NCBI RefSeq assembly: GCF_026151205.1
Contig: NC_087072.1
Location: 11,880,169 to 11,944,168 of the forward strand
From: Bolinopsis microptera
Taxonomy: Eukaryota > Ctenophora > Tentaculata > Lobata > Bolinopsidae
Reading direction: 5' to 3'
Length of the DNA: 64,000 bases
The translations under genes and the position numbers were made by a program. The notes beneath the pieces were generated by a model. The model was not told the DNA's origin. It made no database searches and worked only from the letters and a program-made list of their open reading frames with translations. This document shows positions 44,863-55,800 of the stretch, piece by piece. Every line of letters begins with the position of its first letter. The stretch's first letter is position 1.

Positions 44863-45297
44863 ATTATCAATCAGATCATTGAACTTTAGATCATATAATA
44901 TGTTATTATTTGATAATCGCTTAATTACTGTTAGAATTATAGGTATAATCTTATCTGGTAGATACAGATTAATGTAATTAAAATAAATGTAATTCAATTA
45001 TAGCTTCGAAAATGAAAATCAAGGAAATTGGTAAACCAAAACATCAGCTATAGATCAGTGGGATCTCACTGTACAGCTAGAAATTACATTTTTTTTATAC
45101 AAGATCACATTTAAAATCGTACAACCGTGAAAAATAAATATTTCAAAACAAAAAACGGCTAAAAAAGCGGCTAAAGCCAAAGTTCCATTTCAAAATGTGT
45201 ACAAAATACACAAAATAATAGTTAGACAGAAAATATGACGTCAAATTGTTTACCTAAAGTCATATCACAAGATAACAGAGTGATAACTAAATAATAA

Positions 45298-45475
45298 ACT
45301 ACAATCCTTTAAACTCGAACGGAGGAGGACTGTCCTGATAATAACAACTACAATCGAGATAGAGAACAACTACAACCCTTTAAACTCGAACGGAGGAGGA
45401 CTGTCCTGATAATAACAACTACAATCGAGAGAGAGAACAACTACAATCCTTTAAACTCGAAGGGAGGAGGAGTGT
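45298..45475 (-). repeat. 71-bp triplication spanning the SERHL-B stop codon
   Basis: Three units of about 71 bp each contain CCTTTAAACTCGAA(C/G)GGAGG, that is, the last codons ending PPPFEFKGL plus the stop. The true end of the gene (45441) is the innermost unit; two further copies follow in its 3' flank. Confidence 0.9.
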
Positions 45476-47923
45476 CCTGACCATCTTTACATAAACCCAG
45501 GAAGCTGATAACGGCAGCACCGACGTCCTCCGTATTAGACATGTGAAGGTGGTGCGGGCCCGGCAGTTCTAACTGCTTTACTGTAGAGTGCTTGTTCAGG
45601 TAGTCAATACCTGCGCAGTGTGTTCTGATCAGATCAAGGTATCTGTGTATGGAAATTGGACAGGATTCAGAAGCTTGTAAGTACTCATAGATTTGCACTA
45701 CTGAGAACAGATTTAACAACTAAACAAACAATACCTTCTATGTATGATGGGTGGTGGAATTGTTTGAACCCATCTGTAGCAATGAGATAGAGAATGGGAT
45801 TCTGCCAGCTTTTAATCAAGGGGAATAGTACATCTTTAGTCATACGTATTAATCTGAAATGTAGGTACTATCTCGTAAACAGGTTTCACATTATATAATT
45901 TATGCTGAACTAATCTTTAAAAAAATAAAAATGAGTCAATAGTCATGTGTGCTGCATTCTGCTCAATAAAAAACAACTGTATACACTATACAGTATACAG
46001 TATACTGTATACACCACACAGTATATACACTACACAGTGTATGCACAGCGTATACACAGTGTATACACAGTGTACACATTATACAGAAGTGCCAGAACTT
46101 ACGCGGGGTACCGGAGCCGTTTATCGTAAGTGAACTGGTGCCCCTCCGGCAGCATCTGAATACTCCTATCCAACATGAACTGAGCCACCTCCGGGTCCAT
46201 ACCCTTATAGAACACTGTCCGTGTGATCTTCTCTGACAGTACTTCTAAATCTTTGTAGATCTTGTGGTTGAAAGTGTCGTCCACTAGCATATCTGTAGCT
46301 TTCCTCAGATTCTCCACCACTTGGTCATTAGGCTGGTGGAAGGGGAGGAGACCGTCTATTGCTACAAACTTGTCTATTTTATCAGGGTACGTCGCTGTGT
46401 AAATACCTTGTGGGATGTTATATTTGTATCCTCTCAAATTTTGCAAATATCCACGAAAGTTAGCTTGTTGGTAGAATGTATATTGTATGTAAGGCAAACT
46501 CTAATCTAAAGTTAGCTTGTTGGTAGAATGTATATTGTATGTAAGGCAAACTCTAATCTAAAGTTAGCGTGTTGGTAGAATGTATATTGTATGTAAGCCA
46601 AACTCTAATCTAAAGTTAGCTTGTTGGTAGAATGTATATTGTATGTAAAGCAAACTCTAATCTAAAGTTAGCTAGTTGGTAGAATGTATAATGTATATTG
46701 TATGAAAGGCACTCTAATCTAACCTGAGATCATGCCGCCTAAACTGTGACCAATCAGTGAGAATTGTTCCAGCTTCAGCCCTCTCCGAACATGCTCCAAA
46801 TCAACTATATAATCTGCGAGAGTGTTACCATGATTACAATAGTTTACAATGGTTACAATAGTGTTACAATGGTAACGATAGTGTTACAATTACAAATTCA
46901 GTGAGTCCAATTTTTTTTTATCTCAACACTTATTTTACTTCGGACATTCCAACAGCCACATTGTTACACAAGTGTGTAACCAGCCAATTACAGGAAGCCG
47001 AAGGATTCAATTATACATTAGGCCAGTGACGGTTAAGGTAGTGTGTACCATACTTTCTTCGCCCGAGACTTTGCTGCAATGGGCAGCTCCTCATTTAACC
47101 CTCACACCCGATTTCTCGAGTATTTGGCTGAGTGGACCGGGGTGCTGCATAGACCACTCAGGATCCTTAGCTGAGCGTCAACGACGCTCACCCCACGGCT
47201 AGTGACAGAGTCGGGAATCGAACCTGGTACCTCAAGCAATACCAGGCGGATTAACCAACTGAGCCACTGAGCCGTTTAATTTATTGTTATATTAAAGAAT
47301 AAACCCGATTTACCACGGAGTTTGGGAGAAAGGAAAAAGCCGCGGTAAATCGGGGTTTGCGGTAAATCGGTGTTTTGATTGTTCACATATAATACATATA
47401 AAGTACCTATAATGTACCTATAAAGTACCTATAATGTACCTATGGTGTGAGTGTACGCTGATTTAGGTTTGTGAGACGAGTAGCCGTGTCCAGGCAGATC
47501 TATAGCAATATATCTCCTGTTTTTAGGAAGCTTTGTTAACAGAGGAACAAAAGAGTAGCAGTTATCCAGCCAGCCATGTACCATCAGTACTGGGGGAGCA
47601 TCTCGTGGTCCAACCTGGAGATGGTTATTTCAGTATACTGTATTACTGCAGTACGACTACTATTTACTGTAATACACTGAACACTGGACCAGCTGACCCC
47701 TAGATTAATATTGGACCTAGTTAAAAATAAGATTTCAAAGCAGGATGAAGTCACATGTTCTGAGATTCCGAAATTAAAATCACAACTAGTCCCAGACACA
47801 GTACATGTAGAGAATAATGACCTGTATGCCCCTGACATATCCCCACGGAACCTTGACATGGAGTCTATCTGCAGTCCTCAGCAGAGAGTGACAGTTCTTT
47901 AACAGTTGAGTAGTACTTCCCAT
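45441..47923 (-). CDS. SERHL-type alpha/beta hydrolase B, 6 exons
   Basis: Exons 47923-47822, 47614-47440, 46813-46724, 46406-46103, 45853-45735 and 45673-45441 give 340 aa with consistent phases. The start MGSTTQLLK is the first in-frame Met. Key motifs: KVPWGYVRG, the oxyanion HGWLDNC, DLPGHGYSSHKP, the nucleophile elbow GHSLGG (Ser), ILYLIATDG (acidic residue region) and GPHHLHMSN (catalytic His). This matches vertebrate SERHL/SERHL2 (about 310 aa), cytosolic or peroxisomal hydrolases of unknown substrate. It is tandem with a paralogue 440 bp upstream. Exon 4 is continuous where the paralogue has two introns, and the protein has a longer C terminus. The first donor is GTCATT, a weak site. 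The intron between exons 2 and 3 holds a SINE. Confidence 0.88.
45965..46085. repeat. TATACAGTGTA-rich irregular repeat
   Basis: Alternating CAGTATAC and CACAGTGTATACA units in SERHL-B intron 4 close to the exon-4 donor. Self-complementary sequence, hairpin-prone. Confidence 0.85.
46456..46723 (-). repeat. ~58-bp tandem repeat starting at SERHL-B exon-3 donor
   Basis: In gene sense the intron opens TCAG|GTTAGATTAGAGT, and the array unit contains TTTAGATTAGAGTTTGC, then CAATATACATTCTACCAACA. About five units run to within 50 bp of the next acceptor. Confidence 0.9.
46908..47273 (-). mobile_element. tRNA-derived SINE
   Basis: Reading on the minus strand, the head carries an A box (TGGCTCAGTTGG) and, about 35 nt on, a B box (GGTTCGATTCC), the internal Pol III promoter. 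About 300 bp of unrelated body follow, and the element ends in AAATAAGTGTTGAGATAAAA with a 9-nt A run. It lies in SERHL-B intron 2. No clear target duplication was found. It is not a functional tRNA: the cloverleaf arms do not close. Confidence 0.8.
47397..47441 (-). repeat. Four tandem copies of the SERHL-B exon-2 donor
   Basis: In gene sense the exon ends CCATAG|GTACAT and the intron continues TATAG|GTACTT twice more with small changes. Each 11-bp unit reads ATAG|GTAC(A/T)TT, so four GT donors of similar context follow each other. Confidence 0.85.
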
Positions 47924-48366
47924 TATCTCACACTGCTAGCACAGGTTTTAAATCTATTAATTTCGATACTCAGAAATAAATTTATTGCTAGTTGAATATT
48001 ATCTTTTCGTTGAAATATACACATGAAGTTTCATGCGAATTAGTATGGCACCATGCTGTGTATTACCATGTCTACTATAAAGTCTTTGTCATATTTACTT
48101 GTTATCAACTGTGATGTAAAAGCAATAAATAAAAACACTTTTTTACAGTTAACTTTCATGAAAAGAATGTAACAAAATATCTACAGCAAATTATAAATTT
48201 TTACCGGTCACTTGGTAAAAACTTTAAATTGCAAAATCAAAATCAAAACATAATGAATCTGAATAGCAATCATCAAAGAAGTAAGGACTATAATCAATAA
48301 ACAGGGCGGTTACTATGGTAACTAGTGCAGTAACCATGGTAATTATTAGTGTAACCATGTTAACTA

Positions 48367-51095
48367 CTATAATCTAGCTGCTATAACGGAATTGTTCAGG
48401 AATGTTTCAATAGTCAGGGCGGTTGAGTCCGGATTTGACATGTGGAAATGGTGGGGTCCCTCTATAACCTCGTGTTCAACCAAACTGTTCATACTCTTCA
48501 CTGCTCCAATTAATCCTGGAATCAAAACCAGTTAAACTAAATTATATCTTGGAAATGATGGACGTGTTTATCTTAATACACTGTGAAATTCTTATCGGTA
48601 GTTACCATAATGTATAATATTTTAATATACTGCAACTGGCCACATAACTAACCTTTAATTACTGGTAGTATACTGTTCACACCCTTATCTCCTTCAAGGT
48701 ACAACACTGGTTTCTCTAACGATTTTATGAACTCAGAGTAATGGTCCTTTGTCAGGTACATTATACTGAGGAGAAGGTTCTGTTAGTTTAATGCTCAACA
48801 ATAGACTGACGATAAGGCGGGTATTACTTCAATTACAAGACAAAGCTCAAAGGTGGATTTCGGCACATATCAGTAATCAGTATCGGTGTCAGAGTTGGGC
48901 AGTGGAAACATTAATCTAAAATACCTGTTGTATCTGAGTTTAGGATCATATAACTGTTTAATACCACCCTGACACGGTACAGTATTACGTTCCACCATCA
49001 GCTTGCACAGTTCAACATCTAGGCCCAAATACCTGACAGATAGCGAGGTGTAAATCTGGTCAGACAAAAGATTCTTTTAAAAACAGTACAGTCTATACCC
49101 GACCACCCGACCATGAAAGCTATATTGTTTTATATTGTTAAAAACTAATTCATTTGGTGTGTGGTTCTGTTGTAACTTAATGCTGCGTGTTTGTGTGTTT
49201 TAAAATTGTGTATTAGAAAATCAATAAGATTAAAATTGTTATTAATCAAAGTAGGTAAAATTAAGTTCCCAGTTTTTACACAAGAGTCACTAACCAGGTG
49301 CTCTGGGACTAAGTTCCCAGTACACAAGAGTCACTAACCAGGTGCTCTGGGACTAAGTTCCCAGTACACAAGAGTCACTAACCAGGTGCTCTGGGACTAA
49401 GTTCCCAGTACACAAGAGTCACTAACCAGGTGCTCTGGGACTAAGTTCCCAGTACACAAGAGTCACTAACCAAGTGCTCTGGGACTAAGTTCCCAGAACA
49501 CAAGAGTCACTAACCAGGTGCTCTGGGACTAAGTTCCCAGTACACAAGAGTCATTAACCAAGTGCTCTGGGACTAAGTTCCCGGTACACAAGAGTCACTA
49601 ACCAGGTGCTCTGGGACTAAGTTCCCAGTACACAAGAGTCACTAACCAGGTGCTCTGGGACTAAGTTCCCAGTACACAAGAGTCACTAACCAGGTGCTCT
49701 GGGACTAAGTTCCCAGTACACAAGAGTCACTAACCAGGTGCTCTGGGACTAAGTTCCCAGTACACAAGAGTCACTAACCAGGTGCTCTGGGACTAAGTTC
49801 CCAGTACACAAGAGTCACTAACCAGGTGCTCTGGAACTAAGTTCCCAGTACACAAGATTCACTAACCAGGTGCTCTGGGACTAAGTTCCCAGTACACAAG
49901 ATTCACTAACCAGGTGCTCTGGGACTAAGTTCCCAGTACACAAGAGTCACTAACCAGGTGCTCTGGGAATAAGTTCCCAGTACACAAGAGTCACTAACCA
50001 GGTGCTCTGGGACTAAGTTCCCAGTACACAAGAGTCACTAACCAGGTGCTCTGGGACTAAGTTCCCAGTTTTTACACAGGAGTCACTAACCAGGTGCTCT
50101 GGGACTAAGTTCCCGGTACACAAGAGTCACTAACCAGGCGCTCTGGGACTAAGTTCCCAGTACACAAGAGTCACTAACCAGGCGCTCTGGGACTAAGTTC
50201 CCAGTACACAAGAGTCACTAACCAGGTGCTCTGGGACTTTATTTCAGCTAAGATGGACTCGTCTTTATAAACTTTACTTCTGAAACCGTCGTTAACGTGG
50301 TCGTCCGAAGCCTTCCGCAAATTCTTCACCACCTGAAATTAACCCAGTACTTAAAGTAGCAATGTGTGGAACTCTAACAGTCAACACAGAGGTCAGAGGT
50401 TCGTGGTTCCAACAAAGAAGTGTAAAACCATTACCTCAGAGGGTTCTTTGACGTACGGAAACAAACTGTCCAGAACAACAGTTTTATCAATGTGATCGGA
50501 GTAAGTAGCAGAGTATAGTATTGATATTATACCGGACATACTGTGTCCTATAATGGTAAACTTCTCCAACTCCAAACTTCTCCGAATGTGCTCTAAATCT
50601 GCTACCCCATCTGAATTACACAAAATCTAATTAACATTCTAACCTTTATTTTACAAGAATTTTGGCGATTCTAAAGTTCAGGTTTGTCTAGTTTTTAATA
50701 AGAAAAAAGTAAGTTTAGCTCACTTAGAATAAAGTTGTAATATCCGTTAGGTTTGTGAGTAGAATGTCCATGTCCTGGAAGATCTAGAGCGATATACCTC
50801 CGATTTTTAGGTAGTTTAGTTAACAGAGGAAGAAAAGAGTGGCAGTTGTCGAGCCAGCCGTGGAACAGGAGGACTGGGGGAGCGTCTCTTGGACCTACCT
50901 GTGGGTTGTGTGAGCTCACATTGTAGAAAATATACTTCATTGTTTGGACCAATATAATATTACACACATTTGACAAACGAGGTGAAGTAAACTAACCTCG
51001 AATCCTTTGATTTGTCCCCATGGAACCTTGATGGACACTGCCGTGCAGTTCTGCAACAATTTTCTGCAATTTCTAACTATCTGACTTGCAGCCAT
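48367..51095 (-). CDS. SERHL-type alpha/beta hydrolase A, 7 exons
   Basis: Exons 51095-50997, 50898-50724, 50610-50435, 50332-50223, 49032-48925, 48765-48653 and 48515-48367 give 309 aa, close to human SERHL2 (314). Motifs in order: SIKVPWGQIKG, LLFHGWLDNC (oxyanion), DLPGHGHSTHKP, IIGHSMSG (nucleophile Ser), VLYLEGDKG and GPHHFHMSNP (catalytic His). Soluble hydrolase, substrate unknown. It is a paralogue of the gene just downstream and shares the positions of intron 1 (after KVPWG), intron 2 and others, which shows a local duplication. The exon-5 acceptor CTGTCAG is chosen because it keeps phase; the stronger-looking GACCAG upstream would create a TGA. Intron 4 is almost wholly a 44-bp satellite. 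Confidence 0.9.
49264..50237 (-). repeat. 44-bp minisatellite copying the SERHL-A exon-4 end and donor
   Basis: About 21 head-to-tail units with few differences. In gene sense each unit contains TCCCAGAGCACCTG|GTTAGT, identical to the last 14 nt of exon 4 plus its donor, then GACTCTTGTGTACTGGGAAC and TTAG. The real exon end (50223) is the first unit of the array. Confidence 0.96.
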
Positions 51096-51468
51096 TCTGT
51101 AAACAGTAATTAATTAGTTTACCTTGCCAAGGACAATATATGTTAGGTTAGTAGGTCTAACATTAAAATTAACAATAATTTATTCATATAAATTTAGTCA
51201 CGTGACTTTTGCGCACAGGTGACCTCAAAATGTTGCCCGCGCTCAGCGCAACCGCACGAAGAAATGCGCGGCAATTAAGTACAGTAAAACATCCATCGGT
51301 AATACAACTTCCCTCGCAAACCAGAGATATCATCATAATTTGCGTCATCATTTACATTGAACTAGAATATTCTGATTGTTAATATAAAGTGTCACTTGAT
51401 AAAACTTGAATTGTTTTGAAGGAATCCTGACTTTGAATAAACCGGGGGAAGAAACCCGCTCAGATATT

Positions 51469-51834
51469 CTACCCTCTCTCTAAGTTGCAAAGTCCAGTCC
51501 CCAGTATAATTAACAATGTTCCAGCAGCACCTTTCCATCCCAATCTGCCCTCCCCTAGTACCGCCCCTACAATAGCAGTAAACAAGAGAGTGAGACTGTT
51601 AACCACTGGTACTGCTATTCCCAGGTCTGTAGAGCCCAGCAGCAGGTAGAATAACACTGAACCCAGTTGATTACTAAGTAGAGATATCAGGTAGAGCGGC
51701 TTGTAGAGTAGAAACAGGATCTTATCTACGTTTGACTGGCAAGTTTCTATTCCGGAACTGAATTTCTTGATGAGAGGGTTTGTGCTGCCCCATAGTATTG
51801 ATACCAACACCATTTTTAATGAGGAACTATCCAT
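51469..51834 (-). CDS. TMEM234: TMEM234-like membrane protein, intronless
   Basis: A single 121-aa exon. It begins LKMVLVSILWGSTNPLIKKF, matches the TMEM234 signature (WGxTxPLxK), then LLSNQLGSVLFYLLLGSTDL, AVPVVNSLTLLFTAIVGAVL GEG in two hydrophobic stretches, and a final helix TLLIILGTGLCN. Four membrane segments are predicted, of the EamA/small multidrug-resistance-like type; human TMEM234 is of similar length or slightly longer. Its function is poorly known (reported in kidney filtration barrier studies in vertebrates). It is in the same orientation as SERHL-A and SHMT, with 374 bp to the former. A 30-bp satellite lies directly upstream. Lack of introns here contrasts with its neighbours. 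Confidence 0.88.
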   Translation of the reverse strand: MDSSSLKMVLVSILWGSTNPLIKKFSSGIETCQSNVDKILFLLYKPLYLISLLSNQLGSVLFYLLLGSTDLGIAVPVVNSLTLLFTAIVGAVLGEGRLGWKGAAGTLLIILGTGLCNLERG

Positions 51835-51899
51835 AGTGAAACTGTTGACAAATAAGAATGTGACCCTTCTTCTATGATACCATCAACTGGGGGTGGAGT

Positions 51900-52125
51900 G
51901 CGTTATTAACTAAGTGTTACCATGGTTACTGGTTATTAACCAACTGTTACCATGGTTACTGGTTATTAACTAACTGTTACCATGGTTACTGGTTATTAAC
52001 TAACTGTTATCATGGTTACTGGTTATTAACTAACTGTTACCATGGTTACTGGTTATTAACTAACTGTTACCATGGTTACTGGTTATTAACTAACTGTTAC
52101 CATGGTTACTGGTTATTAACAAACC
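51900..52125. repeat. 30-bp minisatellite upstream of TMEM234
   Basis: About 7.5 units of GTTACCATGGTTACTGGTTA plus TTAACTAACT. It starts about 65 bp 5' of the TMEM234 start codon, so it lies in the promoter or 5' UTR. Confidence 0.95.
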
Positions 52126-52129
52126 TTGT

Positions 52130-52846
52130 TTTCAAATTTAGAGTTTGTGTAAGTGTTGAGAATCAGAGAAATTTAGATTTTGTGTTTTTATCTTACTTGA
52201 GAGCAGTAATAGACTTTTCTTAATGATTTAATAGTAGAAATTTTAAATATTTTATCACAAATAATAAATTACATTGTCATAGGAACTAGACATATAAAAT
52301 ACAATTAATATGCTACACTTAATTAATCATACAGAACTATGAAATTGCCCCAAATATCTACCAAATCAGAACAGAAGTTGTGGAATGTACTCTCCAAAGA
52401 GAACGTTTATAATTTATTGTCAAATCTTGTCGTATATTTTCATAGTTTGTCATACTTTGTCGTTTATTGTCATGAAAATGGGCAGTCTCGGTTCATGCCC
52501 TAAAAGAGAAGAAAGCTATGCCCAAATGATAAACTAATATTGATGCAGCAGGATGACAGTATGATTAATGTATTTATGTTTGATAAGATGTTAATTTCTA
52601 GTGTTCACATTCTATGAGGTTTAATGGAAATAATACATGAACATTTAAAACTTTTTAACATAACCACCGACTAATAAGCTAGAGAGATAAATAAGAAATA
52701 AAGTTTGTTATTAAAAGTAACATTTAAAGTTATTAAGTTTATATGTAGATTATAAATTGAGAATTATACACTCATTTAACATAAATTACTATAAAAGATT
52801 AGAAAATTTTCAGAACTTTGCACAAAAAACATGCAAAAAAACCGTC
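52130..52846. other. AT-rich gap between TMEM234 and SHMT
   Basis: No gene recognised; 3' flank of SHMT and upstream flank of TMEM234. Confidence 0.5.
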
Positions 52847-55800
52847 TTATATGTCGTCATGTCCGGGCATGGGGAAGGAAGAGGCAAAGTTAACAACTTT
52901 CTTTTTTAGAGCTTCAGTTTTCTCCAGAATATCTTTGTCGTTAAGAAGGATCTCCTTGAACTCCTTTAACAATTTAGTCTCCTGCTTATCTTGGACACAT
53001 TTTGCTATTTCGATACCTAAGAAATAATAATACATAATATGTAATATTGTCAACGGAACAAATCAATCTTATTTCTGAAAAACTCCCAAAATCAAGCTTC
53101 AGGCCCTTATAAAGTCTTTATTTGAATCTGCTTCATGGTTGGGGGGGGGGGGGGGGGGGGGGGGGGTGGTGATTGACACAGGACTTATCATTCCTAAATT
53201 ACCTTCATGAATGAGTTGAGCTACAATTTCAAATTCACTCTCCTTAAACTGGCGAGTAGTGAGAGCTGAAGTTCCTAATCTTACTCCACCCGGTCTGAAA
53301 TTAGATATATCTTTAGATTCAGTAGCTTTAGGGGGAAACATGACTATAGAATCGTAAAATAGTTTTAGAAGACAAGTAAAGGAACGACAAATAAAGGGAC
53401 GACAAATAAAGGGACGACAAATAAAGGGACGACAAATAAAGGGACGACAAGTAAAGGGACGACAAGTAAAGGGACGACAAGTAAAGGGACGACAAATAAA
53501 GGGACAAATAAGACAAGCATTACCTAAATGCGTTCTTATCCCCAGGAACAGTGTTCTTATTAGCAGTGATACTGCAAGTGTCCAGTGTTTGATCGACTCT
53601 GTTACCGTCTATACCGCTGGGACGGAGATCAACTAGAACTATGTGGTTATCTGTACCGTCAGACACCACCTTGTAGCCTTTGTTTTGTAGAAATACACAC
53701 AGAGCCTTGGAGTTCGCTACAACCTGAATAAGTGTTATCTTCAGTTGAAAACTTTGTGAATATCCATTTTGAATTATAAAAATCTGCACCCTATGCTTGT
53801 ATCCACAGTACCTGCAGTGATTACCTGTCTCTGGTATTGAGGGTAATGACACAGTATATGCAGTGATTACCTGTTTCTGGTATTGAGGGTAATGACACAG
53901 TACCTGCAGTGATTACCTGTCTCTGGTATTGAGGGTAATGACACAGTACCTGCATTGATTACCTGTCTCTGGTATTGAGGGTAATGACACAGTACCTGCA
54001 GTGATTACCTGTCTCTGGTATAGAGGGTAATGACACAGTACCTGCAGTCATTACCTGTCTCTGGTATTGAGGGTAATGACACAGTACCTGCCATGCAGTG
54101 ATTACCTGTCTCTGGTATTAAGGGTAATGACACAGTATCTGCAGTGATTACCTGTCTCTGGTATTCCCTGAACTCGTCAGTATTAGCTTCTTTAAGAGCT
54201 GTTGCCACCGCTGCAATGATGTGGTTGTGGGGTCCTCCCTGAGCAAATTTCGTTGTTTTAAAATTTAACTCTGTTGTTTGGGGAATTTTCTTATTTAGTG
54301 ATCGAAACTAAAAACGAAATAGCAATAACAAATATAGCAAATATAACAATATAAATGTGGGTCGAATAATGTGTCGCAAATTTGCAAATTACTGCACTGT
54401 TCGTTATGGGTATAAAATCTAGTAAAAGAAACCTGAAGCGCAGGGAATACAGCGAAATTAAGATCACCTGAAGCGCAGGGAATACAGCGAAATTAAGATC
54501 GTTCTCAATCTTGTAGGGGACTGGCTCCTTGCCAGGAACTTCTCTGAGACCACGTCTGAAGAATATGATACCAGACCTTGAGCCGCGCAGTGTTTTGTGC
54601 GTGGTGGTGGTTACTACATCACAGTAAGGGAACGGAGATCCTATCACTCCAGCCGATATTAGACCTGGGAGGAGATGAAGGTTTAGGTTTATAAAGAGAA
54701 ACATACCACTTGTTATGACGTGACACCACGTGTTATGACGTGACACCACGTGTTATGACGTCACACCACGTGTTATGACGTCACACCACGTGAAGTCCGA
54801 TATTAGACCTGGGAGGAGATGAAGGTTTATGTTTATAAAGAGAAACATTTATTAATACAGTTGAGTGCAAGTGGTCGATCTATATGACACTCTATCGAAC
54901 TATCATTTCAGTAATTGCTATGTTTACAGTAAACAACATATGCAATAGATATTTAGCTAGGCTGCTATGTTAGGGTGTGTCCTACCTCCGATATGAGCCA
55001 TATCAGCGACCAGCCAGGCTCCAGTAGAGTCAGCTATCTGCCTCATTCGCTTGTAGTCAATCTCTCTGGAGTAAGCACTGGCTCCAGCTATTAGCATGCG
55101 GGGTCTGAAGTAACTCACCTGACAACAAATACACTTAATACTTTAATAAGTTAATACTAACTGTATAATACTGTACTAGACACTGGTAACATTCAATAAA
55201 ATAACAGAAATAATTGCGTGTTCATCTCACTGATTGTACAGCATGCGACGAGAAAGAAGAGACTATGACTGGGAGGGGCCGTGGGTGCCCGGGCGGGGGG
55301 GGGGGACTAATTTGGTCCTCTAGTTTATCATAGTCTATGAGGGGGGGGGGGGGACTAACCTGGTTCTCTAGTTTATCATAGTCTATGAGGGGGGGGGGGG
55401 ACTAACCTGGTCCTCTAGTTTATCATAGTCTATGAGGGGGGGGGGAGACTAACCTGGTTCTCTAGTTTATCATAGTCTATGAGGGGGGACTAACCTGGTC
55501 CTCTAGTTTATCATAGTCTATGAGGGGGGGGGGGGGGGACTAACCTGGTTCTCTAGTTTATCATAGTCTATGAGGGGGGGGGGACTAACCTGGTCCTCTA
55601 GTTTATCATAGTCTATGAGGGGGGGGGACTAACCTGGTTCTCTAGTTTATCATAGTCTATGAGGGGGGACTAACCTGGTCCTCTAGTTTATCATAGTCTA
55701 TGATGCCAGTATCTCTGTTCACGCTATAAGGCATACTCTCAAAGTAGATGCTAGTAGCAGAGATTCTCTTCTTGTCGGTCATGTACCCGTGAGTCAGGTG

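Noticed and set aside
47207-47273. A tRNA gene on the minus strand
   Set aside because: A and B boxes are present, but the acceptor and anticodon arms do not pair and the sequence runs into a SINE body with an A tail.
49033-49067. SERHL-A exon starting at MSDQIYTSLSV
   Set aside because: Joining at GACCAG to the phase-2 exon 4 gives TGA; the CTGTCAG acceptor keeps the frame and aligns with the paralogue.
49264-50237. CRISPR-like array of regular repeats
   Set aside because: Units are contiguous without unique spacers, and the sequence copies a eukaryotic exon end; it is a minisatellite.
53295-53341. Coding stretch [15 protein letters not shown] before SHMT exon 8
   Set aside because: Family alignment needs ...KNAFR followed by PGGVRLGT; the acceptor ATTTCAG at 53295 gives exactly this, so the stretch is intron.
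54291-54467. Second donor of SHMT exon 5 ([10 protein letters not shown] extension)
   Set aside because: It is the duplicated 35-bp block read out of frame; the first donor joins to GGPHNH in frame.
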